DNA from: Verrucomicrobiota bacterium
Lineage (GTDB): Bacteria; Verrucomicrobiota; Kiritimatiellia; UBA8416; JABMPJ01
Length of the DNA stretch: 38,999 nucleotides
Direction of reading: 5' to 3'
Assembly: GCA_018648805.1 (NCBI GenBank)
Contig: JABGQM010000042.1
Span: 1-38,999 of the forward strand
Part shown: in pieces, positions 25,138-34,204 of the stretch
Layout: every line of letters starts with the position of its first letter
Position numbering within the stretch: position 1 is the stretch's first letter
Made by a program: the position numbers and the translations under genes
Notes under the pieces: model-generated
What the model was told of the DNA's origin: nothing
The model's input: the letters and a program-made list of their open reading frames with translations, nothing else
Databases searched by the model: none

Positions 25138-26531
25138 GAGAGGCACCTCAGCTTTTGACCTTCGGGGGTATCGCGCACCTCCCAGCCCATACCGGCTAAC
25201 GCATCACGGAGGCGGTCGGAATCTGCCCACTGTTTCGCCTCGCGTGCCGCAGCCCGCTCATTCAACAGCGTCTGCACCGCCTCATCCGGTCCATCGCCGG
25301 CCGTGTCAGGCTTCAGCCCCAGCACCGTGTCCATCGCGTCCAGAACGGCCAGCGCGCCCGCCGCCGCAGGCGCATCCACGCCCCCCGCATCAAGCGCCCG
25401 ATTGCCCTGGTGCACCATATCGAACAGGGCTGCCAATGCCTGGGGCAGGCCCAAATCCTCCTCGACCCCCTGACGAAACCCGTCGCGCCCGGCCGCCGCC
25501 CATGCCGGCGCCTCGCCCGCCGCGTCGCCCGCGGCGCGCTCCCCCAGTCGGGCACGGAACTCATCCAGGCGCCCCAGCGCGGTACGGGCACCATCCAGGG
25601 CCGAGAGCGTAAAATTCAACTCCTGGCGGTAGTGTGCCGACAGCAGGAGGTAGCGAATCTCACGCCCGGTGTAGCCCTTTTCAATAAGGTCGCGTAGCGT
25701 GAAGAAGTTCCCGAGCGACTTGGCCATCTTCTTGCCGTTCACGCGCAGGTGTTCGCAATGGAGCCAGGTCTGCACAAACGGCTTGCCTGTGGCCGCCTGG
25801 GCCTGGGCAATCTCGTTCTCGTGATGAGGAAAGAGGTTGTCGACCCCCCCCGTGTGAATATCGAAGCTCTCGCCCAGGTATTTCATGCTCATGGCCGAGC
25901 ACTCAATATGCCACCCGGGTCGGCCACGCCCCCAGGGGGAGTCCCACACCACATCCCCGTCGTCCTCACCCCACGCCTTCCACAGCGCGAAATCCGCCAC
26001 GTTATCCTTCTCGTACTCATCCTGTGCGACGCGCGCACCGGAGAGCAATCCGGATATATCCAGGCGGGCCAGCTTGCCGTAGGCGTCATAGGCCCCCACG
26101 TTGAAGTAGATCGAGCCGTCATCCGACCGATAGGCCACCCCGTTCTCAAACAGCCGCTCAATAAGCGCGATCATCTCGGGCACGTGCTCGGTCGCGGCCG
26201 GATAATGCTCCGCCGGCTCGATGCGCAAGGTCTTGAGGTCCTCGAAGAAAGCCTCCTTGTAGGTGCGCGTGTAGTCGTCCAGCGAGAGACCCGCCTCACG
26301 TGCACCGCGAATCGTTTTGTCATCCACGTCGGTCAGGTTCATGACCTGCGTGACATCGTAGCCCGCAAACGTGAGGACGCGCCGCAGGATATCCTCAAAG
26401 ATATAGGCGCGGTAATTACCGATGTGAGCGTAGTTATAGACCGTCGGCCCGCAGGTATAGAGTCCTACATGCGGTCCTTTGAGCGGCGTAAAGGGCACCA
26501 CACTGCGTTCCATTGTGTTGTAAAGCTTCAT
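25134..26531 (-). CDS. cysS: Cysteinyl-tRNA synthetase
   Basis: Class I synthetase, 465 residues, full length. HIGH-like motif AHIGNY (about 35-40), zinc ligands CGPTVYNY (Cys), IECSAMS and GGVDNLFPHHENEIAQ (His/Glu), and the KMSKS loop as KMAKSLGNF. It begins the leftward cysS-tmk-holB-ricT-aroQ-amaP chain. No clear Shine-Dalgarno is visible; the region just upstream is the 26534-26785 repeat element. Confidence 0.97.
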   Translation of the reverse strand: MKLYNTMERSVVPFTPLKGPHVGLYTCGPTVYNYAHIGNYRAYIFEDILRRVLTFAGYDVTQVMNLTDVDDKTIRGAREAGLSLDDYTRTYKEAFFEDLKTLRIEPAEHYPAATEHVPEMIALIERLFENGVAYRSDDGSIYFNVGAYDAYGKLARLDISGLLSGARVAQDEYEKDNVADFALWKAWGEDDGDVVWDSPWGRGRPGWHIECSAMSMKYLGESFDIHTGGVDNLFPHHENEIAQAQAATGKPFVQTWLHCEHLRVNGKKMAKSLGNFFTLRDLIEKGYTGREIRYLLLSAHYRQELNFTLSALDGARTALGRLDEFRARLGERAAGDAAGEAPAWAAAGRDGFRQGVEEDLGLPQALAALFDMVHQGNRALDAGGVDAPAAAGALAVLDAMDTVLGLKPDTAGDGPDEAVQTLLNERAAAREAKQWADSDRLRDALAGMGWEVRDTPEGQKLRCLS

Positions 26532-26533
26532 AG

Positions 26534-26785
26534 TAGTAGTTAGACCTCGTCCGAAAAGGTATTCGAGCTCCGGGAGATTTCAATATCCAACAGCCAACAC
26601 TCAAATCCAATTTCCAAGGAGGGACACTTCGGCCAAGTGCTACGAGACCATGTGCCATTTCTGTGTGTATTGCGAGAAGTCTCCCACTTGGTCATTGGAC
26701 ATTCCTTGTTGGCTGTTGGATATTCCATCCCAGTCGTGGTTCAAACCCTTTCCGAATGCCCTCTAGTCAGTTAGCCTGGAGAGCA
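26534..26785. repeat. Repeat element with inverted heptamer arms between cysS and ispF
   Basis: Arms AAnnTCC-type (26582-26625) and TTGGnnn-type (26688-26722), both with 7-bp period. 26582-26599 and 26707-26724 are exact 18-bp reverse complements. The edges carry CGTCCGAAAAGG (26544-26555) and, inverted, CCTTTCCGAA near 26750, similar to the ends of the element at 38444-38690. The inner part (26625-26690) shares the pattern CCAAGTG...GCCAT...CACTTGG with 27450-27515. No gene is visible here. Confidence 0.75.
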
Positions 26786-26798
26786 CGTCTCCCCTTTA

Positions 26799-27290
26799 TC
26801 ATGGCTCAATCTCTCGATACACTCCTGCGGTTGCCATCACGGCTATTCCCTCGCCACGGCCCAGGGCGCCCATACGTTCTACCGTGGTTCCCTTCACCGA
26901 CACCTGGCCCACATCCAGCCCCAGTGCCTCCGCCAGGTTGGCCCGCATCGCCGCGACATAAGGGGCAACCTTCGGCGCCTCCGCGATGACGGTGGCATCC
27001 ACATTGCCGACCGTCCATCCCGTTGTGGCCAGTCGGCGGCCGACCTCCCGCAACAGCCCAATGCTGTCGGCATCCTTCCAGCGCGCATCGCTATCCGGAA
27101 AATGCTGCCCAATATCCCCATCCGCTACTGCCCCAAGCAGGGCATCGGCCACGGCGTGGCTCAACACATCGGCATCCGAATGCCCTGCAAGTCCCTCCGG
27201 ATGAGGTATTTCCACCCCTCCCAGAACCAGGCGGCGCCCCGGGGCAAAGCGGTGCGCATCAAACCCCGTTCCAGTTCGGTAACCAAGCAT
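26799..27290 (-). CDS. ispF: 2-C-methyl-D-erythritol 2,4-cyclodiphosphate synthase
   Basis: Zinc enzyme of the MEP isoprenoid pathway, making the cyclic diphosphate. 163 residues from ATG 27290 (MLGYRTGTGFDAHRF); an in-frame ATG at 27302 adds four residues. Zn and substrate residues: GTGFDAHRF, AGHSDADVLSHAVADALLGA, GDIGQHFPDSD and TTVERMGALGRGEGI. No clear Shine-Dalgarno is seen. It is flanked on both sides by heptamer elements and no other MEP gene is nearby. Confidence 0.95.
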   Translation of the reverse strand: MLGYRTGTGFDAHRFAPGRRLVLGGVEIPHPEGLAGHSDADVLSHAVADALLGAVADGDIGQHFPDSDARWKDADSIGLLREVGRRLATTGWTVGNVDATVIAEAPKVAPYVAAMRANLAEALGLDVGQVSVKGTTVERMGALGRGEGIAVMATAGVYREIEP

Positions 27291-27368
27291 GTTTGACAGC
27301 ATACGGAAGGTGGGTAACACTGACAACAGGAATCCCCCCGTCGCCCTCCGGGCTATGGGGGGCAAGCA

Positions 27369-27396
27369 GGTGTCGGGTGTCGGGTGTCGGGTGTCA
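27369..27396. repeat. Heptamer array GGTGTCG
   Basis: Four units GGTGTCG, GGTGTCG, GGTGTCG, GGTGTCA, 7-bp period, in the divergent spacer between ispF and the exonuclease gene. It has three GGG runs plus a GG. Confidence 0.85.
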
Positions 27397-27417
27397 GGAA
27401 GAAGCAAGGAGAGTATG

Positions 27418-27547
27418 AATATCCAACATCCAACAAGGAATATCCAATGTCCAAGTGCGAGCCGTGAGCGAATGGCACGACAGCAGACGCGCCATTCGCG
27501 GCTTTCGCTCACTTGGAAGTTGGGTGTTGGGTGTTGGGTGTTGGGTG
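27418..27547. repeat. Heptamer arms AAnnTCC and TTGGGTG around a nested hairpin
   Basis: Left arm AATATCC, AACATCC, AACAAGG, AATATCC, AATGTCC (27418-27452). Centre GCGAATGGC...GCCATTCGC. Right arm TTGGAAG then four TTGGGTG units (27513-27547), each with period 7. Right-arm G-runs alternate with TGTT (four GGG). The right arm and centre are in frame with, and supply the N-terminus of, the exonuclease gene that follows. Confidence 0.8.
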
Positions 27548-28212
27548 TTCATCTCCTCCTTGTTGGCCTTCCCGCCAGCGCCGGCCCCATCCCCAAGGGA
27601 CTCCGGGCGACGACCTTTGTGGCCTTTGATGTGGAAACCACCGGCCTGAGTGCCGCACGCCACCGCGTCATCGAGATCGGGGCGGTTAAACTGCGCGCCG
27701 GCCGCATCATGGCGCGCCAGGTGTGGCTGATCAATCCGGGCCAGCCCATTCCCCCGTTTACCACGCGTATACATGGGATCAAGGACGAAGACGTGGCCGA
27801 AGCGCCGACCTTCCCGGAGATCTATCCGAAGTTCGTTGCTTTCGTGAAGGGGACGATTCTGATTGCGCACAATGCCGCGTTCGACGTGCGTTTCATGGCG
27901 CATGAGGCCGAACGACATCACTTGGAGTTCCCGCCCGAACCGGTCCTCGACAACCTGCGACTGGCACGAAAATGGCATCCCGAGTTGAAGAGTCACGGGC
28001 TCAAGGCCGTGGCCGACTATCTCAAGATCGAACCCGGCCGCTACCACCGCGCCCTGGACGACTCCGAAGCGCTGGCCAAGGTATTCATCGACGGTCTGCG
28101 CCGCATGCCGCCCGATTCAACCGTCAGCAACCTGCTTGTGACCGCGGGTGACGCGCTATACATCAAGCCCGCTGTTACGCTGAATAGCACACCCACAAAG
28201 CCCACGCGTTGA
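27472..28212 (+). CDS. DEDDh 3'-5' exonuclease with repeat-derived leader
   Basis: DnaQ-like exonuclease, about 246 residues from ATG 27472. Motifs: Exo I FVAFDVETTGLS, Exo II LIAHNAAFDVRFM, Exo III HRALDDSEALAKVF, as in Pol III epsilon and related RNase T-like enzymes. It likely trims 3' DNA or RNA ends, but there is no clamp motif and no polymerase neighbour. The N-terminus MARQQTRHSRLSLTWK plus LGVGCWVLGVHLLLVGL plus PASAG resembles a signal peptide and is encoded by the heptamer element, so it could be exported or could be mis-started. Alternative starts: ATG 27415 or a codon after the leader. The 3' end overlaps lpxA by 57 nt. Confidence 0.75.
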   Translation: MARQQTRHSRLSLTWKLGVGCWVLGVHLLLVGLPASAGPIPKGLRATTFVAFDVETTGLSAARHRVIEIGAVKLRAGRIMARQVWLINPGQPIPPFTTRIHGIKDEDVAEAPTFPEIYPKFVAFVKGTILIAHNAAFDVRFMAHEAERHHLEFPPEPVLDNLRLARKWHPELKSHGLKAVADYLKIEPGRYHRALDDSEALAKVFIDGLRRMPPDSTVSNLLVTAGDALYIKPAVTLNSTPTKPTR

Positions 28213-28956
28213 CGCCTCGATAAAGGCAACAAACTCCCGCGCCGGCCCGCTCTCGAACAGCTCTGCGATGCGATCCTTAGCCTGGGTCGCATTCAAGCCC
28301 GAGAGAAAGAGTATCTTGAAGGCCCGCTGCACGGCTTTACGATCCTCGAGCGACATTCCTGAGCGGCGCATCCCGACCACGTTGAGCCCTATCACCGTAT
28401 TGAGCTCGGCGTTCTGGAGCATACAGAAGGGCGGCACATCCTTGGTGGCAATTGACGCACCCCCCATCATGGCTAAGCGACCGATTTTGACGAACTGGTG
28501 CGCACCGCATAGTCCACTGATAAAGACACGTTCCCCCACCTCAACGTACCCACCCAGCACGGCGCCGTTGGCCATGATCACATGGTCGCCCAACACCACG
28601 TTGTGAGCCAGGTGCGAAAAAGCCATCAGAAAACAGGAGTCGCCCACAACCGTCGAACTCCCCTCAGCGGTGCCGCGGTGAATGGTCACGCCTTCACGCA
28701 TCGTGCAGTTGTCCCCGATACGGACGAAGGACGGCCCGCCTTTGAAGGAAAGGTCCTGCGGAACGTCGCCAATGACGGCGCCACTGTGCACGCGGCACTC
28801 ACGTCCCATCTCGACACAGCCGAAGATCGTGGCATGCGGCCCCACCCGGGAGCCATCCCCCACCTTGGCCCCCGCCTCAATATAGGCGAAGGGTCCGACC
28901 TCCACGCCCTCGCCCAGCTCTGCTCCCGCTTCAACCACTGCCGTCTTGTGAATCAT
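28156..28956 (-). CDS. lpxA: UDP-N-acetylglucosamine O-acyltransferase
   Basis: First step of lipid A synthesis, moving a 3-hydroxyacyl chain from ACP to UDP-GlcNAc. 266 residues. Left-handed beta-helix built of hexapeptide repeats (VGPFAYIEAGAKVGDGSRVG), catalytic His in FSHLAHNVVLGDH and substrate-site GLCGAHQFVKIG. AGGAG before ATG 28956. No lpxD, fabZ or lpxB is adjacent, unlike the usual cluster. The C-terminal residues (RGLCGCAIQRNSGLDV) lie in the overlap with the exonuclease. Confidence 0.95.
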   Translation of the reverse strand: MIHKTAVVEAGAELGEGVEVGPFAYIEAGAKVGDGSRVGPHATIFGCVEMGRECRVHSGAVIGDVPQDLSFKGGPSFVRIGDNCTMREGVTIHRGTAEGSSTVVGDSCFLMAFSHLAHNVVLGDHVIMANGAVLGGYVEVGERVFISGLCGAHQFVKIGRLAMMGGASIATKDVPPFCMLQNAELNTVIGLNVVGMRRSGMSLEDRKAVQRAFKILFLSGLNATQAKDRIAELFESGPAREFVAFIEASTRGLCGCAIQRNSGLDV

Positions 28957-29023
28957 GATCTCTCCTTTGGGTCCGCGCTCCTAAATAGGCCTGCATTGGA
29001 TGGGCCCATCCAGGAACAGAACA

Positions 29024-29770
29024 CTAAAACTTTACCAGCCCCTCTTCACGCATACTCGTGAAGGGGCGTCCCGCCGTCAGGCCCGGTCGACCCAGCACGA
29101 CATGATCCAACACCTTGATATCCACGATCTTGCCTGCATCAATCAACTGGCGCGTGATGCGAATGTCCTCCGCCGACGGCGTAGGGTCGCCCGACGGATG
29201 ATTATGCGCCAACACCACCGCCGCCGCCGATGACCGGATCGCCTCCCTGAAGATCTCGCGCGGATGCACCAGACTCGCATCCAGCAATCCGTGCGTCACG
29301 GCCTTGGGCTCTCCACGGGACACGTTCTTTGAGTTGAGATGGATCACCCAGAACACTTCCGATTCCAGCACCCGTGCGCGTGGTCCCAGCAGGGCTGACA
29401 CATCTTCGGGGGTACGTACCACCGCATCCCCCGGCAAGGCCTCATCATGCAGGCGCTTGCCGATCTCCAGTGCGGCCTTGAGCATCTTGGCCTTGGCCGG
29501 CCCCATACCACGGAACCCCTCCAACTCATTAACCGATGCGCCGGCCATAGCCGTCAACGAGCCGTAATGCTTCAGCATCCCGCGCGTCAGGTCGACCACG
29601 TTGAGGCCCTTCACCCCGCTACCCAGAATCGCGGACAGCAGGACGTCATCGCCCACGTTCTCAACACCGACACGATCCATCATCTCGCGCGGCCGCAGTT
29701 GCGCCGGAATATCGCGTACCTGCCACCGGCTAGGCTCGATCAAGTAGGGCAAGCTCTCTTCTTCCATCAT
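29024..29770 (-). CDS. radC: RadC-family JAB/MPN metalloprotein
   Basis: Named after a DNA repair gene, but the biochemical role is unsettled. 248 residues. HhH-like region GFRGMGPAKAKMLKAALEIG (about 85-104). JAB domain with zinc motif AHNHPSGDPTPSAEDIRIT (His-x-His-Pro ... Asp), and DIKVLDHVVLG nearby. Two adjacent ATGs (29770, 29767). Lies 3 nt from the end of miaA. Confidence 0.92.
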   Translation of the reverse strand: MMEEESLPYLIEPSRWQVRDIPAQLRPREMMDRVGVENVGDDVLLSAILGSGVKGLNVVDLTRGMLKHYGSLTAMAGASVNELEGFRGMGPAKAKMLKAALEIGKRLHDEALPGDAVVRTPEDVSALLGPRARVLESEVFWVIHLNSKNVSRGEPKAVTHGLLDASLVHPREIFREAIRSSAAAVVLAHNHPSGDPTPSAEDIRITRQLIDAGKIVDIKVLDHVVLGRPGLTAGRPFTSMREEGLVKF

Positions 29771-29773
29771 CTC

Positions 29774-30706
29774 TCATCCTGCAATCGCTGTCGGTCCACT
29801 CGCATCCCAGTGCGCCTGCACATCCGCGGCAATCTCATCCCGTGAGCGCGTCACCCCGGCATCAATCCACACCGCCTCCGCTTGCGTGCGCAGCCAACTG
29901 CGCTGCCGCTTCGCGAGGCGCCGCGTACGCGCCGCGGTGCGGTCAATCGCCGCAGCCTCATCACAACGTCCCGCGATCAGGTCAATCGCCTCGGCATACC
30001 CGATCGCCTGCTGCGCCGTCGGTGAAAGGCCCACCTCCGCGGCCAGCAGCCCTCGGACCTCGCCGAGCAGACCCTGACCATACATGGCTCGCACGCGCTG
30101 CTCAATCCTCGACTTCAATAGCTCGGGATCCACCGCCAGCGCCGCCATGGGTGCCCCTGTGCCCCGGGCTTGCCATCCGCGCGGCGGCGTGGTCAGGCCC
30201 GCCGCGGCCCACTCGAGAAAGCGAATCAAGCGTCGGCCGTTGCAGGGATCGTCAATCGCTTCGTAGAGCGCCGGACTCTGTGTGCGCAGGGCCGTGGCCA
30301 GCGCGGTGGCGCCATCGCGTGCCAGCACGGTTTCCCAGCGAGCCCGCACCTCCGGATCAGGACCCGGCACATCTGAGAGACCGTGCGTCAGAAACTTGAG
30401 ATAGAGCCCCGTCCCCCCCACCACCACGGCGTGCTTGCCGCGCCGCTCTATGTCGGCCAGGGCCTCACAGGCGTGCCGATGAAAGTGCCACGCGTTGAAG
30501 CTTTCGTGGGGGGCCACAAGGTCGATCCCGAAATAACGCACCTCGGTGCGCTCCCGGGCCGTCGGTTTGGCTGTACCGATGTCCATGCCGCGGTAAATCA
30601 GCATCGAGTCGGCCGAGAGGATCTCGTAACCGTTGTGCAAGGCCAGCTGATGCGCAACAGCGGTTTTGCCCGAGGCTGTCGGTCCCGCCAAGAAATACGC
30701 CTGCAT
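29774..30706 (-). CDS. miaA: tRNA dimethylallyltransferase
   Basis: Transfers an isopentenyl group to A37 of tRNAs reading UNN codons. 310 residues from ATG 30706 (GAGGGGG upstream). P-loop AGPTASGKT (7-15), SADSMLIYRGMDIGTAKP, VGGTGLYLKFLTHGL and the C-terminal TRRLAKRQRSWLR. The tRNA-Leu(CAA) at 8.4 kb, which reads UUG, is a likely substrate. In a leftward run with lspA and radC. Confidence 0.95.
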   Translation of the reverse strand: MQAYFLAGPTASGKTAVAHQLALHNGYEILSADSMLIYRGMDIGTAKPTARERTEVRYFGIDLVAPHESFNAWHFHRHACEALADIERRGKHAVVVGGTGLYLKFLTHGLSDVPGPDPEVRARWETVLARDGATALATALRTQSPALYEAIDDPCNGRRLIRFLEWAAAGLTTPPRGWQARGTGAPMAALAVDPELLKSRIEQRVRAMYGQGLLGEVRGLLAAEVGLSPTAQQAIGYAEAIDLIAGRCDEAAAIDRTAARTRRLAKRQRSWLRTQAEAVWIDAGVTRSRDEIAADVQAHWDASGPTAIAG

Positions 30707-30714
30707 GATCCCCC

Positions 30715-31242
30715 TCAGTCGCCACCCCCGGCAGCCGTGGCCTCTGCCTCCTGCACCGGCGTCACGCCAGCGGCCGCCCGCGCGGCCTGGCCCGGCCAAA
30801 GCTGCGTCAGAATATAGAGGCCCACGCCCACGCAAATGGCCGAATCCGCCACATTGAATGCCGGGAAATGGTGTGGCCCGATGCGCTCAAGCCAATAGAA
30901 ATCAAGGAAGTCGACCACGTAGCCCAGGCGCACGCGGTCCACCAGGTTGCCCACGATCCCACCTATCATGAGCGCCGCGGCGCAGCGATGAACGGTAGAA
31001 TCCGTCATGATCCAGCGGCGGAAGACCACCAGCACCACCAGCATCACCACCGATACCAGCACCAGCCAGTGGCTGAAGCCAGAGAACATACCCCATGCCG
31101 CACCCGTATTGCGCACGTAGTGTAGGTCGAACAGGCGGGGGATCACGGGGACGAAATCACCCACGTGAAATCGGCTCTGGATCAAATACTTGGTCGCCTG
31201 GTCCAGCACCGCAATCGCGAAACTCAACCACAGGATCAGCAT
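30715..31242 (-). CDS. lspA: Lipoprotein signal peptidase II
   Basis: Inner-membrane aspartyl protease that removes prolipoprotein signal peptides. 175 residues with four membrane helices. Catalytic residues: DLHYVRNTGAAWG, GGIVGNLVDRVRLGYVVDFLDF (Asp) and FPAFNVADSAICVGV (Asp). Its substrates in this window include the lipobox proteins at 13.9, 16.1 and 19.3 kb. The C-terminal tail is alanine-rich and longer than usual. Clear GAGGAG before the ATG. Confidence 0.95.
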   Translation of the reverse strand: MLILWLSFAIAVLDQATKYLIQSRFHVGDFVPVIPRLFDLHYVRNTGAAWGMFSGFSHWLVLVSVVMLVVLVVFRRWIMTDSTVHRCAAALMIGGIVGNLVDRVRLGYVVDFLDFYWLERIGPHHFPAFNVADSAICVGVGLYILTQLWPGQAARAAAGVTPVQEAEATAAGGGD

Positions 31243-31257
31243 TCAGACTCCTCAGCG

Positions 31258-32226
31258 TCAGTCGATGAGCAAGGGCGGACGGTAGCCAGGCCGGTGCTTC
31301 TCGACATCGGACTGGCAGGCAATGCAGTTGCGCGCAAACGGGATGGCCTTCAGGCGCGGTGTCTCAATGCCGCCGCCACACTCCGCGCACTTCCCAAAGC
31401 TTCGTTCCTCGATTCGCTTGAGAGCCGCATCGATCTCGATCAAGGCCTCGTTCTCGGAGCTGGCCAGGTTGAGTGCAAACTGGCGGTCGAAGGCATCCGT
31501 CCCGTCCTCCTCAATGTTGACCTCATCCACACGCGTCAGCGACTCCTTTTTAAGGGAGCTGATCTGCCCTGAGATCCGCTCGCGCATCTCCAACAGTGCG
31601 ATACGGTAGTGCTCCCGCTGCTTGGGTGTCATAGCGCGGTAGCTCTTCGGCTTAAGCAGTTTCCGGCGAACCTTCTTGCGTCCCGGCCGGAGGACCTCGA
31701 ATTTCTGAGGGGTCTTTTTCTTGGGCCGCGGGGTAAGCGGGTCATTGATGACAGGCTTCTTCTTGCGAGGGGGGCGCTTATAGGGCCGCGGAGCCTCAGG
31801 CACCGCCACAACGGGCTTAGCAGCTTCCTGTTTGGAACCGCCCTTCTGCGGGGACACCTTCGTGTCAGCCTTCTTCGGGGTGGCCTTCTTAGGCGCGACC
31901 TTCTTGGCAATCTTCTTGGGGGTGGCCTGCTTCGCGACACGCTTCTTCGCAACCTTCTTAGGTGCTGTCTTCTTCGCAACCTTCTTCGCGGCTTTCTTGG
32001 GCGCAGCCTTCTTTGCGGCCTTCTTGGGTGCAGCTTTCTTCGGGGCGGCCCTCTTGGCCGGGGCTTTCTTTACCGGGGCCTTCTTGGCCGTCTTCTTTGG
32101 AGCGACTTTCTTGACGGCCTTCTTCGCAGCCTTCTTTGCGGCCGGCTTACGAGGTGCCTTCTTGGAGGCATTCGTCGCCTTTTGTTTGGCCGCTGAACGC
32201 TTTACTGTGGTCTGCTTGGATGCCAT
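31258..32226 (-). CDS. DksA/TraR-type zinc-finger protein with long H1-like tail
   Basis: 322 residues in two parts. Residues 1-200: very lysine/alanine/proline-rich (repeats of AAKK, PKKA and KKVAKK) with no fold expected, similar to histone H1. Residues about 205-322: a DksA-like coiled coil (YRIALLEMRERISGQISSLKK, NIEEDGTDAFDRQFAL) and a four-cysteine zinc finger (GKCAECGGGIETPRL, ARNCIACQSD). Canonical DksA lacks such a tail. It may bind RNA polymerase's secondary channel while the tail binds DNA. Strong promoter upstream; divergent from guaA. Function of the tail is inferred. Confidence 0.85.
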   Translation of the reverse strand: MASKQTTVKRSAAKQKATNASKKAPRKPAAKKAAKKAVKKVAPKKTAKKAPVKKAPAKRAAPKKAAPKKAAKKAAPKKAAKKVAKKTAPKKVAKKRVAKQATPKKIAKKVAPKKATPKKADTKVSPQKGGSKQEAAKPVVAVPEAPRPYKRPPRKKKPVINDPLTPRPKKKTPQKFEVLRPGRKKVRRKLLKPKSYRAMTPKQREHYRIALLEMRERISGQISSLKKESLTRVDEVNIEEDGTDAFDRQFALNLASSENEALIEIDAALKRIEERSFGKCAECGGGIETPRLKAIPFARNCIACQSDVEKHRPGYRPPLLID

Positions 32227-32258
32227 TCGATACTCCCGGGCTAAAAATTAAGGTGCGG

Positions 32259-32287
32259 AAGCTATCATAGCCACGGCAGGCTGTCAA
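32259..32287 (-). promoter_or_regulatory. Promoter of the DksA-like gene
   Basis: Perfect TTGACA (complement of 32282-32287), 17-nt spacer, TAGCTT (complement of 32259-32264) preceded by an extended TG. Well placed for the divergent spacer and about 30 nt before the ATG. Confidence 0.6.
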
Positions 32288-32407
32288 CACCTGCCCGCAC
32301 GTTCACGGCAACATGTTTTGTCGTATTCGGTGGCCCAATTTTCTTGTCCCCGCCAAAACGCAGGTGATAGGGTTCCCTCTTTCCCGAAACCACGGAGAAA
32401 CCGACTC

Positions 32408-33952
<1,545 letters not shown>

Positions 33953-33959
33953 GGAGAGC

Positions 33960-34203
33960 CTGGAATGGCACGAGCTTAAGCCATTCCCCCAACTATTCCG
34001 TGAACTTTGTCGTGAACTGTTCCGAAACTAACTATTCCGTGAACCTTGTCGTTAACTGCACCGAAAGGGCTCTGACTTACGAGCAGACTTTCGAGTTCAC
34101 GACAACGTTCACGAAGTAGTTTGCCGGTGTAGTTCACGACAAAGTTCAGGGGCCAGTTTCTTTCTGACCATCCCAAACTCTGCTTATCTGAGTGCCATTC
34201 CAG
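33960..34203. mobile_element. Palindromic MITE-like element between convergent genes
   Basis: Terminal inverted repeats CTGGAATGGCAC (33960-33971) and GTGCCATTCCAG (34192-34203), 12 bp exact, with similarity continuing inward. The inner part holds four copies of CGTGAACnTTGTCGTGAAC: two direct on the left (from 33999 and 34038) and two inverted on the right; 34001-34018 and 34131-34148 are exact reverse complements. The 244-bp element fills nearly the whole space between the guaA stop (33952) and the deacetylase stop (34205-34207). No target duplication is evident. A diverged copy of the unit lies at 38421-38447. Confidence 0.65.
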
Positions 34204-34204
34204 A

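Noticed and set aside
26434..26728. Short hydrophobic frames with VGCWIL-like peptides
   Set aside because: They are translations of the 7-bp repeats; no start signals and no family.
31609..32251. Leucine- and phenylalanine-rich frames antisense to the DksA-like gene
   Set aside because: They are mirror products of the lysine/alanine repeat tail. The - strand frame has a promoter, a Shine-Dalgarno site and a zinc finger.
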